A stretch of 64,000 nt of DNA. Source: Methylobacterium brachiatum (lineage in GTDB: Bacteria; Pseudomonadota; Alphaproteobacteria; Rhizobiales; Beijerinckiaceae). The notes beneath the pieces were generated by a model, which saw only the letters and a program-made list of their open reading frames with translations, did no database searches and was not told the origin of the DNA. Made by a program: the position numbers and the translations under genes. The first letter of the stretch is position 1; each line of letters begins with the position of its first letter. This document shows positions 28,593 to 36,675 of this stretch, in pieces. The DNA lies in NCBI RefSeq assembly GCF_020523825.1, contig NZ_JAJALK010000010.1, forward strand, positions 62,001 to 126,000, written 5' to 3'.

Positions 28593-29527
28593 CCGACCGC
28601 GCCGCCCTCGACGTGGTGATCGTCAACTGGAACGGCGGCGCCCTCCTCCGCGCCTGCCTGGCGAGCCTCGCATCCGTCCGGGAGGCCGCATCCGTGCAGG
28701 TCATCGTGGTCGACAACGCCTCGCAGGACGGCTCGGCGGACGCCCTGCCCGCCCTGCCCCGCCCGCTCCGGCTGATCCGCAACGCCGAGAATCGCGGCTT
28801 CGGCCGGGCCTGCGACCAGGGTGCCGCCGCCGGGGACGCCCCGGCGATCCTGTTCCTCAACCCGGACACGCAGGTCGCCCCCGACGCCCTGCTCGTGGCC
28901 CTGGACGCCCTGATGGCCGATCCGCGTACCGGGATCGTCGGCGCCCGGCTGGTCGACCCGGACGGGCGGACCGCGCGCTCCTGTGCCCGGGCGCCCACCG
29001 GTCTCGGCCTCCTCGGCCGCGCCCTCGCCCTCGACCGGCTCGGCCTGGTCCGGCCGCATTTTCTGCGCGAATGGGATCACGCCGACGACCGGGCCGTCGG
29101 CCAGGTGATGGGCGCGTTCCTGATGATCCGCCGGGACCTGTTCGCGGCGCTCGACGGCTTCGACCCGCGCTTCTTCGTCTATTGGGAGGATGCCGACCTC
29201 TGCACCCGCGCCCGCGCCGCCGGCTTCTCAGTGCGGCACGTGGCCGGGGCGGTCGCCCACCATGTCGGCCAGGGCACGACCCGGCAGGCCCGGGCGCGGC
29301 GCCTGTTCTACTTCCTACGCAGCCAGATCCTCTATGCCGGCAAGCATCACGGCCCGGCCGCCGCCCTCGCCCTCACCATGGCGAGTTTTTGCGCGCAGGT
29401 GCCGCTGCGGCTCGCCCTGGCGCTCGCCCGCCGCTCGCCGCAGGAGGCCGTCGAGGTGCTGCGCGCGGCCGGGCTCCTGGCGGCAGCGCTACCCGGCCTT
29501 GCGCCAAAACTTCTGCGGGGCCGGTGA
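28589..29527 (+). CDS. GT2 glycosyltransferase, WbbL-like
   Basis: A 312-residue GT2 enzyme: DVVIVNWNGGALLRACLASL at the N-terminus, VIVVDNASQDGSADALPALP, NAENRGFGRACDQGAAAG, PAILFLNPDTQVAPDALLVA with DxD-equivalent NPD, VMGAFLMIRRDLFAALDGFD, then FFVYWEDADLCTRARAAGFS carrying the catalytic ED motif. Order and motifs are those of dTDP-rhamnosyl transferases (WbbL/RfbF). A C-terminal amphipathic or hydrophobic segment near 265-290 may tether it to the membrane. ATG 28589 overlaps the upstream stop. Its own stop (29525-29527) abuts the convergent rutC stop with no spacer. Confidence 0.9.
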   Translation: MTDRAALDVVIVNWNGGALLRACLASLASVREAASVQVIVVDNASQDGSADALPALPRPLRLIRNAENRGFGRACDQGAAAGDAPAILFLNPDTQVAPDALLVALDALMADPRTGIVGARLVDPDGRTARSCARAPTGLGLLGRALALDRLGLVRPHFLREWDHADDRAVGQVMGAFLMIRRDLFAALDGFDPRFFVYWEDADLCTRARAAGFSVRHVAGAVAHHVGQGTTRQARARRLFYFLRSQILYAGKHHGPAAALALTMASFCAQVPLRLALALARRSPQEAVEVLRAAGLLAAALPGLAPKLLRGR

Positions 29528-29914
29528 TCAGCGGCCGATATGGGCCACGGAGGCGATCTCCACGAGGGCGTCGGGCTTCACCAAGCCGCACTGGATGCAG
29601 TAGCGCGCCGGCTTCTCGCCGGGGAAGTAGTCCGCGTAGACCGCGTTGATCGCCGCGTAATCGGCCCAGTCCTTCAGGAAGACGTGGTTGAAGGTCACGT
29701 CGTCCATCGTGCCGCCCGCGGCCTCGACCACGCCCTTGATCGTCTCCAGCACGTGCCGGGTCTGGGCACCGGCATCGCCGACATGGACGACGTTGGCATC
29801 CGCATCGAGCGGCAGCGTGCCCGAGACGTACAGCACCCCGTCGGCCAGGGTGCCGGGCACGTAGGGGGCGAGCGGCTTGCCGGTCCCCGGCGGTATGACA
29901 ACCTGCTTCGGCAT
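29528..29914 (-). CDS. rutC: RutC, Rid/YjgF-family aminoacrylate deaminase
   Basis: A 128-residue Rid-superfamily protein: YVPGTLADGVLYVSGTLPLD, VGDAGAQTRHVLETIKGVVE, NHVFLKDWADYAAINAVYAD, YFPGEKPARYCIQCGLVKPD and ALVEIASVAHIGR, matching RutC in length and the Cys/Glu positions (CIQCG, VEIASVA). In the Rut uracil pathway it helps convert the toxic aminoacrylate to malonic semialdehyde. It is the last gene of a rutA-rutB-rutC operon, 45 bp after rutB. Confidence 0.92.
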   Translation of the reverse strand: MPKQVVIPPGTGKPLAPYVPGTLADGVLYVSGTLPLDADANVVHVGDAGAQTRHVLETIKGVVEAAGGTMDDVTFNHVFLKDWADYAAINAVYADYFPGEKPARYCIQCGLVKPDALVEIASVAHIGR

Positions 29915-29959
29915 TTCTTTTCCGGACTTGGCGTTGCGGGTGCGGGGACGGCGGGCGGT

Positions 29960-30697
29960 CTATTCGGCGGCGGCGCGGGTCTGCGCGCCGAGCGCCGCCG
30001 CGAACGACGCCACGTCCGAGACCCAGCCGAAGAAGGTCTCAATATTGGCGAGCGCCCCCTCGTGCAGGCTCCGCGGCCCGGCCTGGTGGGTGGCGTCCGC
30101 CAGGACGATCCCAAAATACTCCCGGTGGTAGCCGTCCCGCAGGGTCGACTCGACGCAGACATTGGTGGCGATGCCGGTGAAGACCAGCGTGTTCACACCC
30201 CGGGCCCGCAGCATGCTGTCGAGCGGCGTGTTGTAGAAGCCGCTGTAGCGCGGCTTGCCCAGCACGATGTCGCCGGGCTCCGGCTTCAGGGCGTCCACCA
30301 GGGCATAGTCCCAGGAGCCCTTGGCGAGGAGCTGCGCGTTCATCTCCGGCCGCCGCCGCATGGTCTTGAGGGCGTTGGACTTGTGCCAGTTCGGTGAGCC
30401 CGGGCCGCCAGCCTCGACGTAATCCGGATCCCAGCCGTTCTGGAACCACAGGATCCGGATGCCCGCGGCCCGGGCCGCCGCCACCGCCTTGATAATCTGG
30501 GCGATGACCGGGCCGGTCTCCGACACGTCGAAGCCCGCGAGGTCGAGATAGCCGCCCGGGCTGGCATAGGCGTTCTGCATGTCGACGACGATCAGCACCG
30601 TCGCGGCCGGATCGAAGGCGATCGGCTCGGGCCGGGCCGGCAGGATGACGCCGCCGTGGCGGCCATGGGCGTCGTGGAATCCGGCTTGCGTGTCCAT
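29960..30697 (-). CDS. rutB: RutB, ureidoacrylate amidohydrolase
   Basis: A 245-residue isochorismatase-fold hydrolase that splits ureidoacrylate to aminoacrylate, CO2 and ammonia. Seen: AATVLIVVDMQNAYASPGGY with catalytic Asp, ILWFQNGWDPDYVEAGGPGS, DIVLGKPRYSGFYNTPLDSM with the catalytic Lys, and LVFTGIATNVCVESTLRDGY with the nucleophile Cys. Length and motifs match RutB. It lies between rutA (16 bp) and rutC and is cotranscribed. Confidence 0.95.
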   Translation of the reverse strand: MDTQAGFHDAHGRHGGVILPARPEPIAFDPAATVLIVVDMQNAYASPGGYLDLAGFDVSETGPVIAQIIKAVAAARAAGIRILWFQNGWDPDYVEAGGPGSPNWHKSNALKTMRRRPEMNAQLLAKGSWDYALVDALKPEPGDIVLGKPRYSGFYNTPLDSMLRARGVNTLVFTGIATNVCVESTLRDGYHREYFGIVLADATHQAGPRSLHEGALANIETFFGWVSDVASFAAALGAQTRAAAE

Positions 30698-30713
30698 CAG
30701 GCGACTTCTCTCA

Positions 30714-31874
<1,161 letters not shown>

Positions 31875-31953
31875 CGCCCTCTGCCCCCTGCGACCGAGTC
31901 CCGCAGGACTGAGTCGGTCGCCGGGACGCTCGCAAAACCCGGGCGGAGAATCA

Positions 31954-31969
31954 AACCCGCGCGCGGGTT
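31954..31969. promoter_or_regulatory. 16-bp perfect palindrome upstream of rutA
   Basis: AACCCGCGCGCGGGTT is self-complementary and lies 80-95 bp before the rutA start, in the region divergent from the 32126 gene. It could be a dimeric regulator site. It does not match the E. coli RutR consensus (TTGACCA-N2-TGGTCAA), so its role is unassigned. Confidence 0.35.
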
Positions 31970-32125
31970 CGGGGCGGAAAATGCCACTCTTTCCAGCGAC
32001 TTGCACAACCGAAGCGCGACGCCTGCACATCTCGCACGCGCAGTGCTTGCCGACCGGCCGCATCCATCTAGATGATCCGTCGGCTCAGGTGTCTCGTGGG
32101 AGGCGCTTGATCGGAGTGACCGTCG

Positions 32126-32539
32126 ATGCGCGCGTGGCTCGCCCTCCTGCTGATCCTCGGCCTCGCGGGGCCGGCCCTGGCCGATGACGGCGCCCGGGCG
32201 GCGGCCCGGGCGGTGATCGCCAAGCAGGTCGAGGCGCTCGGGCGCGACGACGCGCCGACCGCCTATGCCCAGGCGGCCCCGGCGATCCAGGAGCTGTTTC
32301 CGAACGCCGACTTGTTCATCGGCATGGTCCGCAACCAGTACCGTCCGGTCTACCGCCACCGCAGCTTCGTGTTCGGCGAGGGCCGGGATACCGGGGCGGC
32401 GGGAATGGTGCAGTCGGTGGCGATCCAGGACGAGTACGGCGTCGACTGGACCGCCGAGTACAGCCTCGCCCGGGACGCGGACGGGGCCTGGCGCATCACC
32501 GGCTGCCGCCTGATCAAGGCGCCGGGCACGAGCGCCTGA
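32126..32539 (+). CDS. exported DUF4864 protein
   Basis: A 137-residue protein with a signal peptide (MRAWLALLLILGLAGPALAD, cleavage near residue 20). The mature part, VIAKQVEALGRDDAPTAYAQ, AAPAIQELFPNADLFIGMVR, YRPVYRHRSFVFGEGRDTGA and DWTAEYSLARDADGAWRITG, matches the DUF4864 layout, an NTF2-like small domain. It is likely periplasmic; function unknown. Divergent from rutA and convergent with the next gene across 24 bp. Confidence 0.85.
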   Translation: MRAWLALLLILGLAGPALADDGARAAARAVIAKQVEALGRDDAPTAYAQAAPAIQELFPNADLFIGMVRNQYRPVYRHRSFVFGEGRDTGAAGMVQSVAIQDEYGVDWTAEYSLARDADGAWRITGCRLIKAPGTSA

Positions 32540-32563
32540 CCGGCGCTCGCGGCTTCCACCGGC

Positions 32564-33007
32564 TTACGCGGCGAGGGCCACGGCCTTCCGGATCGTCCCG
32601 TCGAGCGCGACGTGGACCGTGTGGCGCACGCCGTCCTTCGCGGCCGGAAGCTCGAAATGCTTGGGCTTCCGCTCCGGCACGCCGGCGACCGTGTAGCCCG
32701 CCGCCTCCGCGGCCCGGATCGCCCGGGCGGGATCGGCCGGCGGATGGGCGTGCTTCTCCTTCTCGGGCCAGTCGATCGTGCGGGTCGAGCCGTCCGCCAG
32801 GGTGAGGCGGGTGACCTTGATTGCGCAGGGCTTTTTCGCGCCCCGCAGCGCGACCCGGTCGCCGACCGCCAGGGTTATGCCCGCGGCGCCCTTCGGGCCG
32901 AGATCCGCCAGGATCCGCCCCCCTGCCCCGTCGAGGGCGAACCGGTGCCCGAACACGGCCCAGACGGTGCCGGCGGCTTCATGCGAATCGGTTCTCGTAT
33001 CGGTCAT
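32564..33007 (-). CDS. 147-aa unknown protein with OB-like N-terminus and PepSY-like tail
   Basis: I do not recognise a named family. Residues about 10-60 (GTVWAVFGHRFALDGAGGRI, LAVGDRVALRGAKKPCAIKV) have the spacing of a small OB-fold, and the C-terminal part (AIRAAEAAGYTVAGVPERKP, FELPAAKDGVRHTVHVALDG) resembles a PepSY-type cystatin-like half-domain. No signal peptide or TM segment is present, so it is probably cytoplasmic. It is followed upstream on the same strand by the Pro-rich secreted protein gene, 69 bp away. Start ATG 33007. Confidence 0.7.
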   Translation of the reverse strand: MTDTRTDSHEAAGTVWAVFGHRFALDGAGGRILADLGPKGAAGITLAVGDRVALRGAKKPCAIKVTRLTLADGSTRTIDWPEKEKHAHPPADPARAIRAAEAAGYTVAGVPERKPKHFELPAAKDGVRHTVHVALDGTIRKAVALAA

Positions 33008-33076
33008 GGTGGTGATCCTGTGGTGGGTGCCGGCATTGGCGGGGTCGTTTCCGAGCCCCGCCGGCGTGGCGAGGCG

Positions 33077-33472
33077 CTATCGGGCGTCGGCGGGCCGCAG
33101 CGTCCCGAGCTTGTCGACGAGCTGCAGGGTGATGTCGGCACAGGCCTTCATCGAGTCCTCGTCGGCGCATTTCACGTCGATCCGGGTGTCGCCCCGCTCG
33201 AGGCGGAAATGCGCGCCCTTCGGCGGCGGAGGCGGCGGCGGCGGACCGTCGGGGCCCGGGCCGCGCTGGGGACCGCCGGGGGGCGGCGGGGGCGGCCCGT
33301 CCGGACCGGGACCGCGCCGGGGACCGCCCGGGGGCGGAGGCGGCGGGGCGCCGGCCTCGGGACCCGGCCGCGGGCCGCCGGGCGGCGGGGTCTGGGCGAT
33401 CGCCGCGGTGCCGAGCAGCAGCGCTGCGGCGCCGGCCAGGGCGAGGGGTCGAACGGCACGGGTTCGAATCAT
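33077..33472 (-). CDS. secreted Pro/Gly-rich repeat protein with small C-terminal domain
   Basis: A 131-residue protein. A signal peptide (about 1-26, ending AAIAQ) is followed by a low-complexity region of 55 residues built of near-identical units of about 18 residues, PPPPPPGGPRRGPGPDG and its GGPQRGPGPDG variant, two to three copies. The C-terminal 45 residues (HFRLERGDTRIDVKCADEDS, MKACADITLQLVDKLGTL) contain two Cys and could form a disulfide-bonded fold. Secreted or periplasmic; unknown function. The polyproline part could cross the peptidoglycan as a spacer (inference). Confidence 0.75.
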   Translation of the reverse strand: MIRTRAVRPLALAGAAALLLGTAAIAQTPPPGGPRPGPEAGAPPPPPPGGPRRGPGPDGPPPPPPGGPQRGPGPDGPPPPPPPPKGAHFRLERGDTRIDVKCADEDSMKACADITLQLVDKLGTLRPADAR

Positions 33473-33583
33473 GTCGGCTCTCTTTCCGAAGGCACCCCGC
33501 AGGCGGGGTCGGGCCGCCCCCGCGGCACCGGCCGGTCGGGCCGGGGTTCCTCGGGGGTGATCCGGTTCTAGGCGTGGCGGCGC

Positions 33584-33617
33584 AACCGGTCCTGAACCGG
33601 CCCGTTCAGGCCCGGTT
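33584..33617. promoter_or_regulatory. imperfect 14-bp inverted repeat upstream of thrC
   Basis: AACCGG-T-CCTGAAC (33584-33597) pairs with GTTCAGG-C-CCGGTT (33604-33617), 13 of 14 matched, loop CGGCCC. It lies between divergent genes 88 bp before the thrC start, so it is more likely an operator or a leader hairpin than a terminator. Confidence 0.4.
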
Positions 33618-33704
33618 AAACCGCGGACCCCCCTCGGCCGCGCCGGGCTTTCGACAGGTCCGCCCGCATCGTGTAGAGGGGGCGCCTTCCTCCCGGAGGC
33701 CCCT

Positions 33705-35117
33705 GTGCTCCACGTCTCGACCCGCGGCGAGGCCGCGCCGCTCTCGTTCTCGGATGCGCTCCTCGCAGGCCTCGCCCGCGACGGCGGACTCTACGTGCCG
33801 CAGACCTGGCCGCAGATCGGCCCGGCGGAGATCGCCGCGCTGGCCGGCAAGCCCTACGCGGAGGCCGCCAAGCGCGTGCTGCGGCCGCTGATGGATGGCG
33901 AGATCGCCGGTCCGGACCTCGACCGGATGATCGACGAATCCTACGCCACCTTCCGGCACCCGGCGGTCTGCCCGCTCACCCAGCTCGACGACAACCTGTT
34001 CCTGCTGGAGCTCTTCCACGGGCCGACGCTCGCCTTCAAGGACGTGGCGATGCAGCTGCTCGGGCGGCTGATGGACCATGTCCTCGCCAAGCGCGACACC
34101 CGCGCCACCATCGTGGGCGCGACCTCGGGCGATACCGGCTCGGCCGCCGTCGAGGCCTTCGGCGGCCTCGACCGGGTCGACATCTTCATCCTCTACCCGC
34201 ACGGGCGGGTCTCCGAGGTCCAGCGGCGGCAGATGACCTCGGTGCCGGCCCAGAACGTCCACGCGCTGGCGGTGGACGGCACCTTCGACGATTGCCAGAA
34301 CCTCGTCAAAGCCCTGTTCCAGCACGCCGAATTCGCCGATGCGGTGCGCCTGTCCGGGGTCAACTCGATCAACTGGGCCCGGGTCGCGGCGCAGGCGGTC
34401 TACTATTTCACCAGCGCGGTGGCGCTCGGCGCGCCCCACCGGCCGGTCTCCTTCGCGGTGCCGACCGGCAATTTCGGCGACGTGCTCGCCGGCTGGGTCG
34501 CCAAGCGGATGGGCCTGCCGATCGAGCGGCTGATGATCGGCACCAACGCCAACGACATCCTGGTGCGCACCCTGGAGCACGGCGCCTACGAGCTGCGCGG
34601 CGTCGTGCCCACGACCTCGCCCTCCATGGACATCCAGATTTCTTCGAATTTTGAGCGGCTTCTGTTCGAGGCGCTCGGCCGCGACGCCTCGGCCCTGTCG
34701 CGGCTGATGGCCGGGCTGAAGCAATCCGGCGGCTTCTCCCTGAGCCCGGACGTCCTGGCCACGGTCCGCTCCGAGTTCGATGCCGTCGCCGTGCCCGAGA
34801 GCGACGTGATGGAGGAGATCGCCCTGACCCAGGCCGCCACCGGGATCGTGCTTGATCCCCACAGCGCCATCGGGGTGCGAGCCGGCCGCCGGCTGCTGGA
34901 GAAGGATCCGGCCACCCCTGTCGTCGCCCTCGCCACCGCGCACCCCGCGAAATTCCCGGACGCGGTCGCCAAGGCCACGGGTGGCCTGCGCCCGGCCCTG
35001 CCGCCGCACCTTGCCGACCTCATGGACCGGCCCGAGCGCATGACCCCGGTGGCCAACGACCAAGCCGCGGTGGAGCGGCTGATCCGCGAGCGCGCCCGCA
35101 TCACGAAGGGTGCCTGA
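33705..35117 (+). CDS. thrC: threonine synthase
   Basis: A 470-residue PLP enzyme converting O-phosphohomoserine to threonine in the cytosol. Landmarks: the N-terminal LSFSDALLAGLARDGGLYVP, LELFHGPTLAFKDVAMQLLG with the PLP-binding Lys (about residue 112), ATIVGATSGDTGSAAVEAFG, VSEVQRRQMTSVPAQNVHAL, SGVNSINWARVAAQAVYYF and SFAVPTGNFGDVLAGWVAKR. It is the long type I subfamily common in proteobacteria. GTG 33705 is chosen, with GGAGG 6 bases upstream. An M16 peptidase begins 8 bp after its stop, a conserved pairing in many alphaproteobacteria. Confidence 0.96.
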   Translation: MLHVSTRGEAAPLSFSDALLAGLARDGGLYVPQTWPQIGPAEIAALAGKPYAEAAKRVLRPLMDGEIAGPDLDRMIDESYATFRHPAVCPLTQLDDNLFLLELFHGPTLAFKDVAMQLLGRLMDHVLAKRDTRATIVGATSGDTGSAAVEAFGGLDRVDIFILYPHGRVSEVQRRQMTSVPAQNVHALAVDGTFDDCQNLVKALFQHAEFADAVRLSGVNSINWARVAAQAVYYFTSAVALGAPHRPVSFAVPTGNFGDVLAGWVAKRMGLPIERLMIGTNANDILVRTLEHGAYELRGVVPTTSPSMDIQISSNFERLLFEALGRDASALSRLMAGLKQSGGFSLSPDVLATVRSEFDAVAVPESDVMEEIALTQAATGIVLDPHSAIGVRAGRRLLEKDPATPVVALATAHPAKFPDAVAKATGGLRPALPPHLADLMDRPERMTPVANDQAAVERLIRERARITKGA

Positions 35118-35124
35118 GCCCGCG

Positions 35125-36420
35125 ATGAACCAGCATTTCTCCACGCACGCCGCTTCCCCGGACCTGCGCACCACGCGGCTCGCGAACGGTGTCACGGTGG
35201 TCACCGAGCCGATGCCCGGGGTGGCGACCGCCAGCCTCGGCGTCTGGGTCGGCGCCGGCTCGCGCAACGAGCGGGCGGACGAGGCCGGCCTGTCCCACCT
35301 CATCGAGCACATGGCGTTCAAGGGCACCCGCACGCGCACGGCCCAGAAGATCGCCGAGGAGATCGAGAATGTTGGCGGCGAGATCAACGCCGCCACCTCC
35401 ACGGAGGGGACGAGCTACACCGCCCGGGTGCTCGGCGAGGATGCCGGCCTCGCCCTCGACGTGATCGGCGACATCCTCACCGATTCGGTGTTCGATGCCG
35501 GCGAGCTCGCCCGCGAGAAGGGCGTGATCCTGCAGGAATACGCCGCCGTCGAGGACACCCCCGACGACGTGGTCTACGACGCCTTCACGGAAGCCGCCTT
35601 CCCGGACCAGCCGGTCGGCCGGCCGATCCTCGGGCGGCCCGAGACGATCCGGAGCTTCGACGAGGCCGGCATCCGCGCCTATCTCGCCCGGGAATACACG
35701 CCGGACCGCATCGTCGTCGCCGGGGCCGGCGCGGTCGCCCACGAGGCGATCGTCGCGGCCGCCGAACGCCATTTCGGCGCCCTGCCCGCGACAGTAGCGC
35801 CCGCGGCGGTAGCGGGGCTCTACGGCGGCGGCGAGCGGCGGATGCCGCGCAAGCTCGAACAGGCCAACGTCGTGATCGGCCTGCCCGGCCTGTCGTTCCG
35901 GGACGAGCGCTACTACGCGCTGCACATGTTCGCCCAGGTGCTCGGCGGCGGCCTGACCTCGCGGCTGTGGCAGGAGGTGCGCGAGACCCGCGGCCTCGCC
36001 TACGAGATCCAGGCCTTCCACTGGCCGTTCTCCGATTGCGGCCTGTTCGGCATCGGCGCCGGGACCGCCGGGGCGGACCTGCCCGAGCTGGTCGACGTGA
36101 CGCTGGGGGCCACGGCCCGGGCCGCCCGCGACCTCGCCGAGCCCGAGATCGCCCGGGCCAAGGCGCAGCTGAAGGTGTCCCTGCTCTCGGCGCTGGAGAC
36201 GCCCGGTGGGCGCATCGAGCGCAACGCCCGCCAGATCCTGGCCTGGGGCCGGGTCATTCCCGCCGGGGAGGTGATCGACAAGGTCGACGCCGTCACGGTG
36301 GCGGATGTGCGGGCCGTCGCGGCCGACATGCTGAAGGGCGCGCCGACGCTGGCGGCGATCGGCCCGATCCGCAAGCTGCCCACCCTCGACCGGATCGCCG
36401 CCGCCCTCGGCGCAGCCTAG
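35125..36420 (+). CDS. M16 zinc peptidase, processing-peptidase-like
   Basis: A 431-residue inverzincin: the zinc motif LSHLIEHMAFKGTRTRTAQK contains HxxEH near residue 53, and the third ligand is the Glu of GVILQEYAAVEDTPDDVVYD about 75 residues later. FAQVLGGGLTSRLWQEVRE and TRGLAYEIQAFHWPF form the C-terminal half typical of mitochondrial processing peptidase beta relatives. There is no signal peptide, so it is probably cytosolic or peripheral. ATG 35125 is used; an in-frame GTG at 35110 overlaps thrC. It is cotranscribed with thrC, as in other alphaproteobacteria, although the functional link is unclear. Confidence 0.92.
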   Translation: MNQHFSTHAASPDLRTTRLANGVTVVTEPMPGVATASLGVWVGAGSRNERADEAGLSHLIEHMAFKGTRTRTAQKIAEEIENVGGEINAATSTEGTSYTARVLGEDAGLALDVIGDILTDSVFDAGELAREKGVILQEYAAVEDTPDDVVYDAFTEAAFPDQPVGRPILGRPETIRSFDEAGIRAYLAREYTPDRIVVAGAGAVAHEAIVAAAERHFGALPATVAPAAVAGLYGGGERRMPRKLEQANVVIGLPGLSFRDERYYALHMFAQVLGGGLTSRLWQEVRETRGLAYEIQAFHWPFSDCGLFGIGAGTAGADLPELVDVTLGATARAARDLAEPEIARAKAQLKVSLLSALETPGGRIERNARQILAWGRVIPAGEVIDKVDAVTVADVRAVAADMLKGAPTLAAIGPIRKLPTLDRIAAALGAA

Positions 36421-36428
36421 GGCCGCGT

Positions 36429-36518
36429 TCCGGGTGCCGAAGCCGGGGCGACGCGCCAGGCCTTTGATGGGGCAGCCTCTTTTCCGAAAGCCGGACGCCG
36501 CCTTCCGGGACGAGGCTG
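36429..36518 (+). repeat. two-copy hairpin repeat, copy B2
   Basis: Closely related to 27427-27531. Outer stem CAGCCTC (36473-36479) with GAGGCTG (36512-36518); inner CCGAAAG (36484-36490) with CTTCCGG (36502-36508), one mismatch. The upstream CCGG-centred hairpin is weaker than in B1. It ends about 155 bp before the next gene, as in B1. Confidence 0.75.
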
Positions 36519-36675
36519 TGAAATCCACCGCAAACCCGCCCCGGCCGGGCGCCGCCCCCGCGCACCCAACTTGATTTGGCCGCAAAGGGGCGCGATCCGC
36601 GGGGTCCGGATCCGGACCGGGGCGGCTGCCCCGGGATCGGGGCCGTCCTATCGATCGCGGCCGCCCGGGTGGCCG

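Noticed and set aside
31975..32045. Possible sigma-54 promoter for rutA
   Set aside because: A GTGGCATTTTCCGCCC stretch on the minus strand has GG and GC too close together (8 instead of 10 bases between), so it does not fit the -24/-12 consensus.
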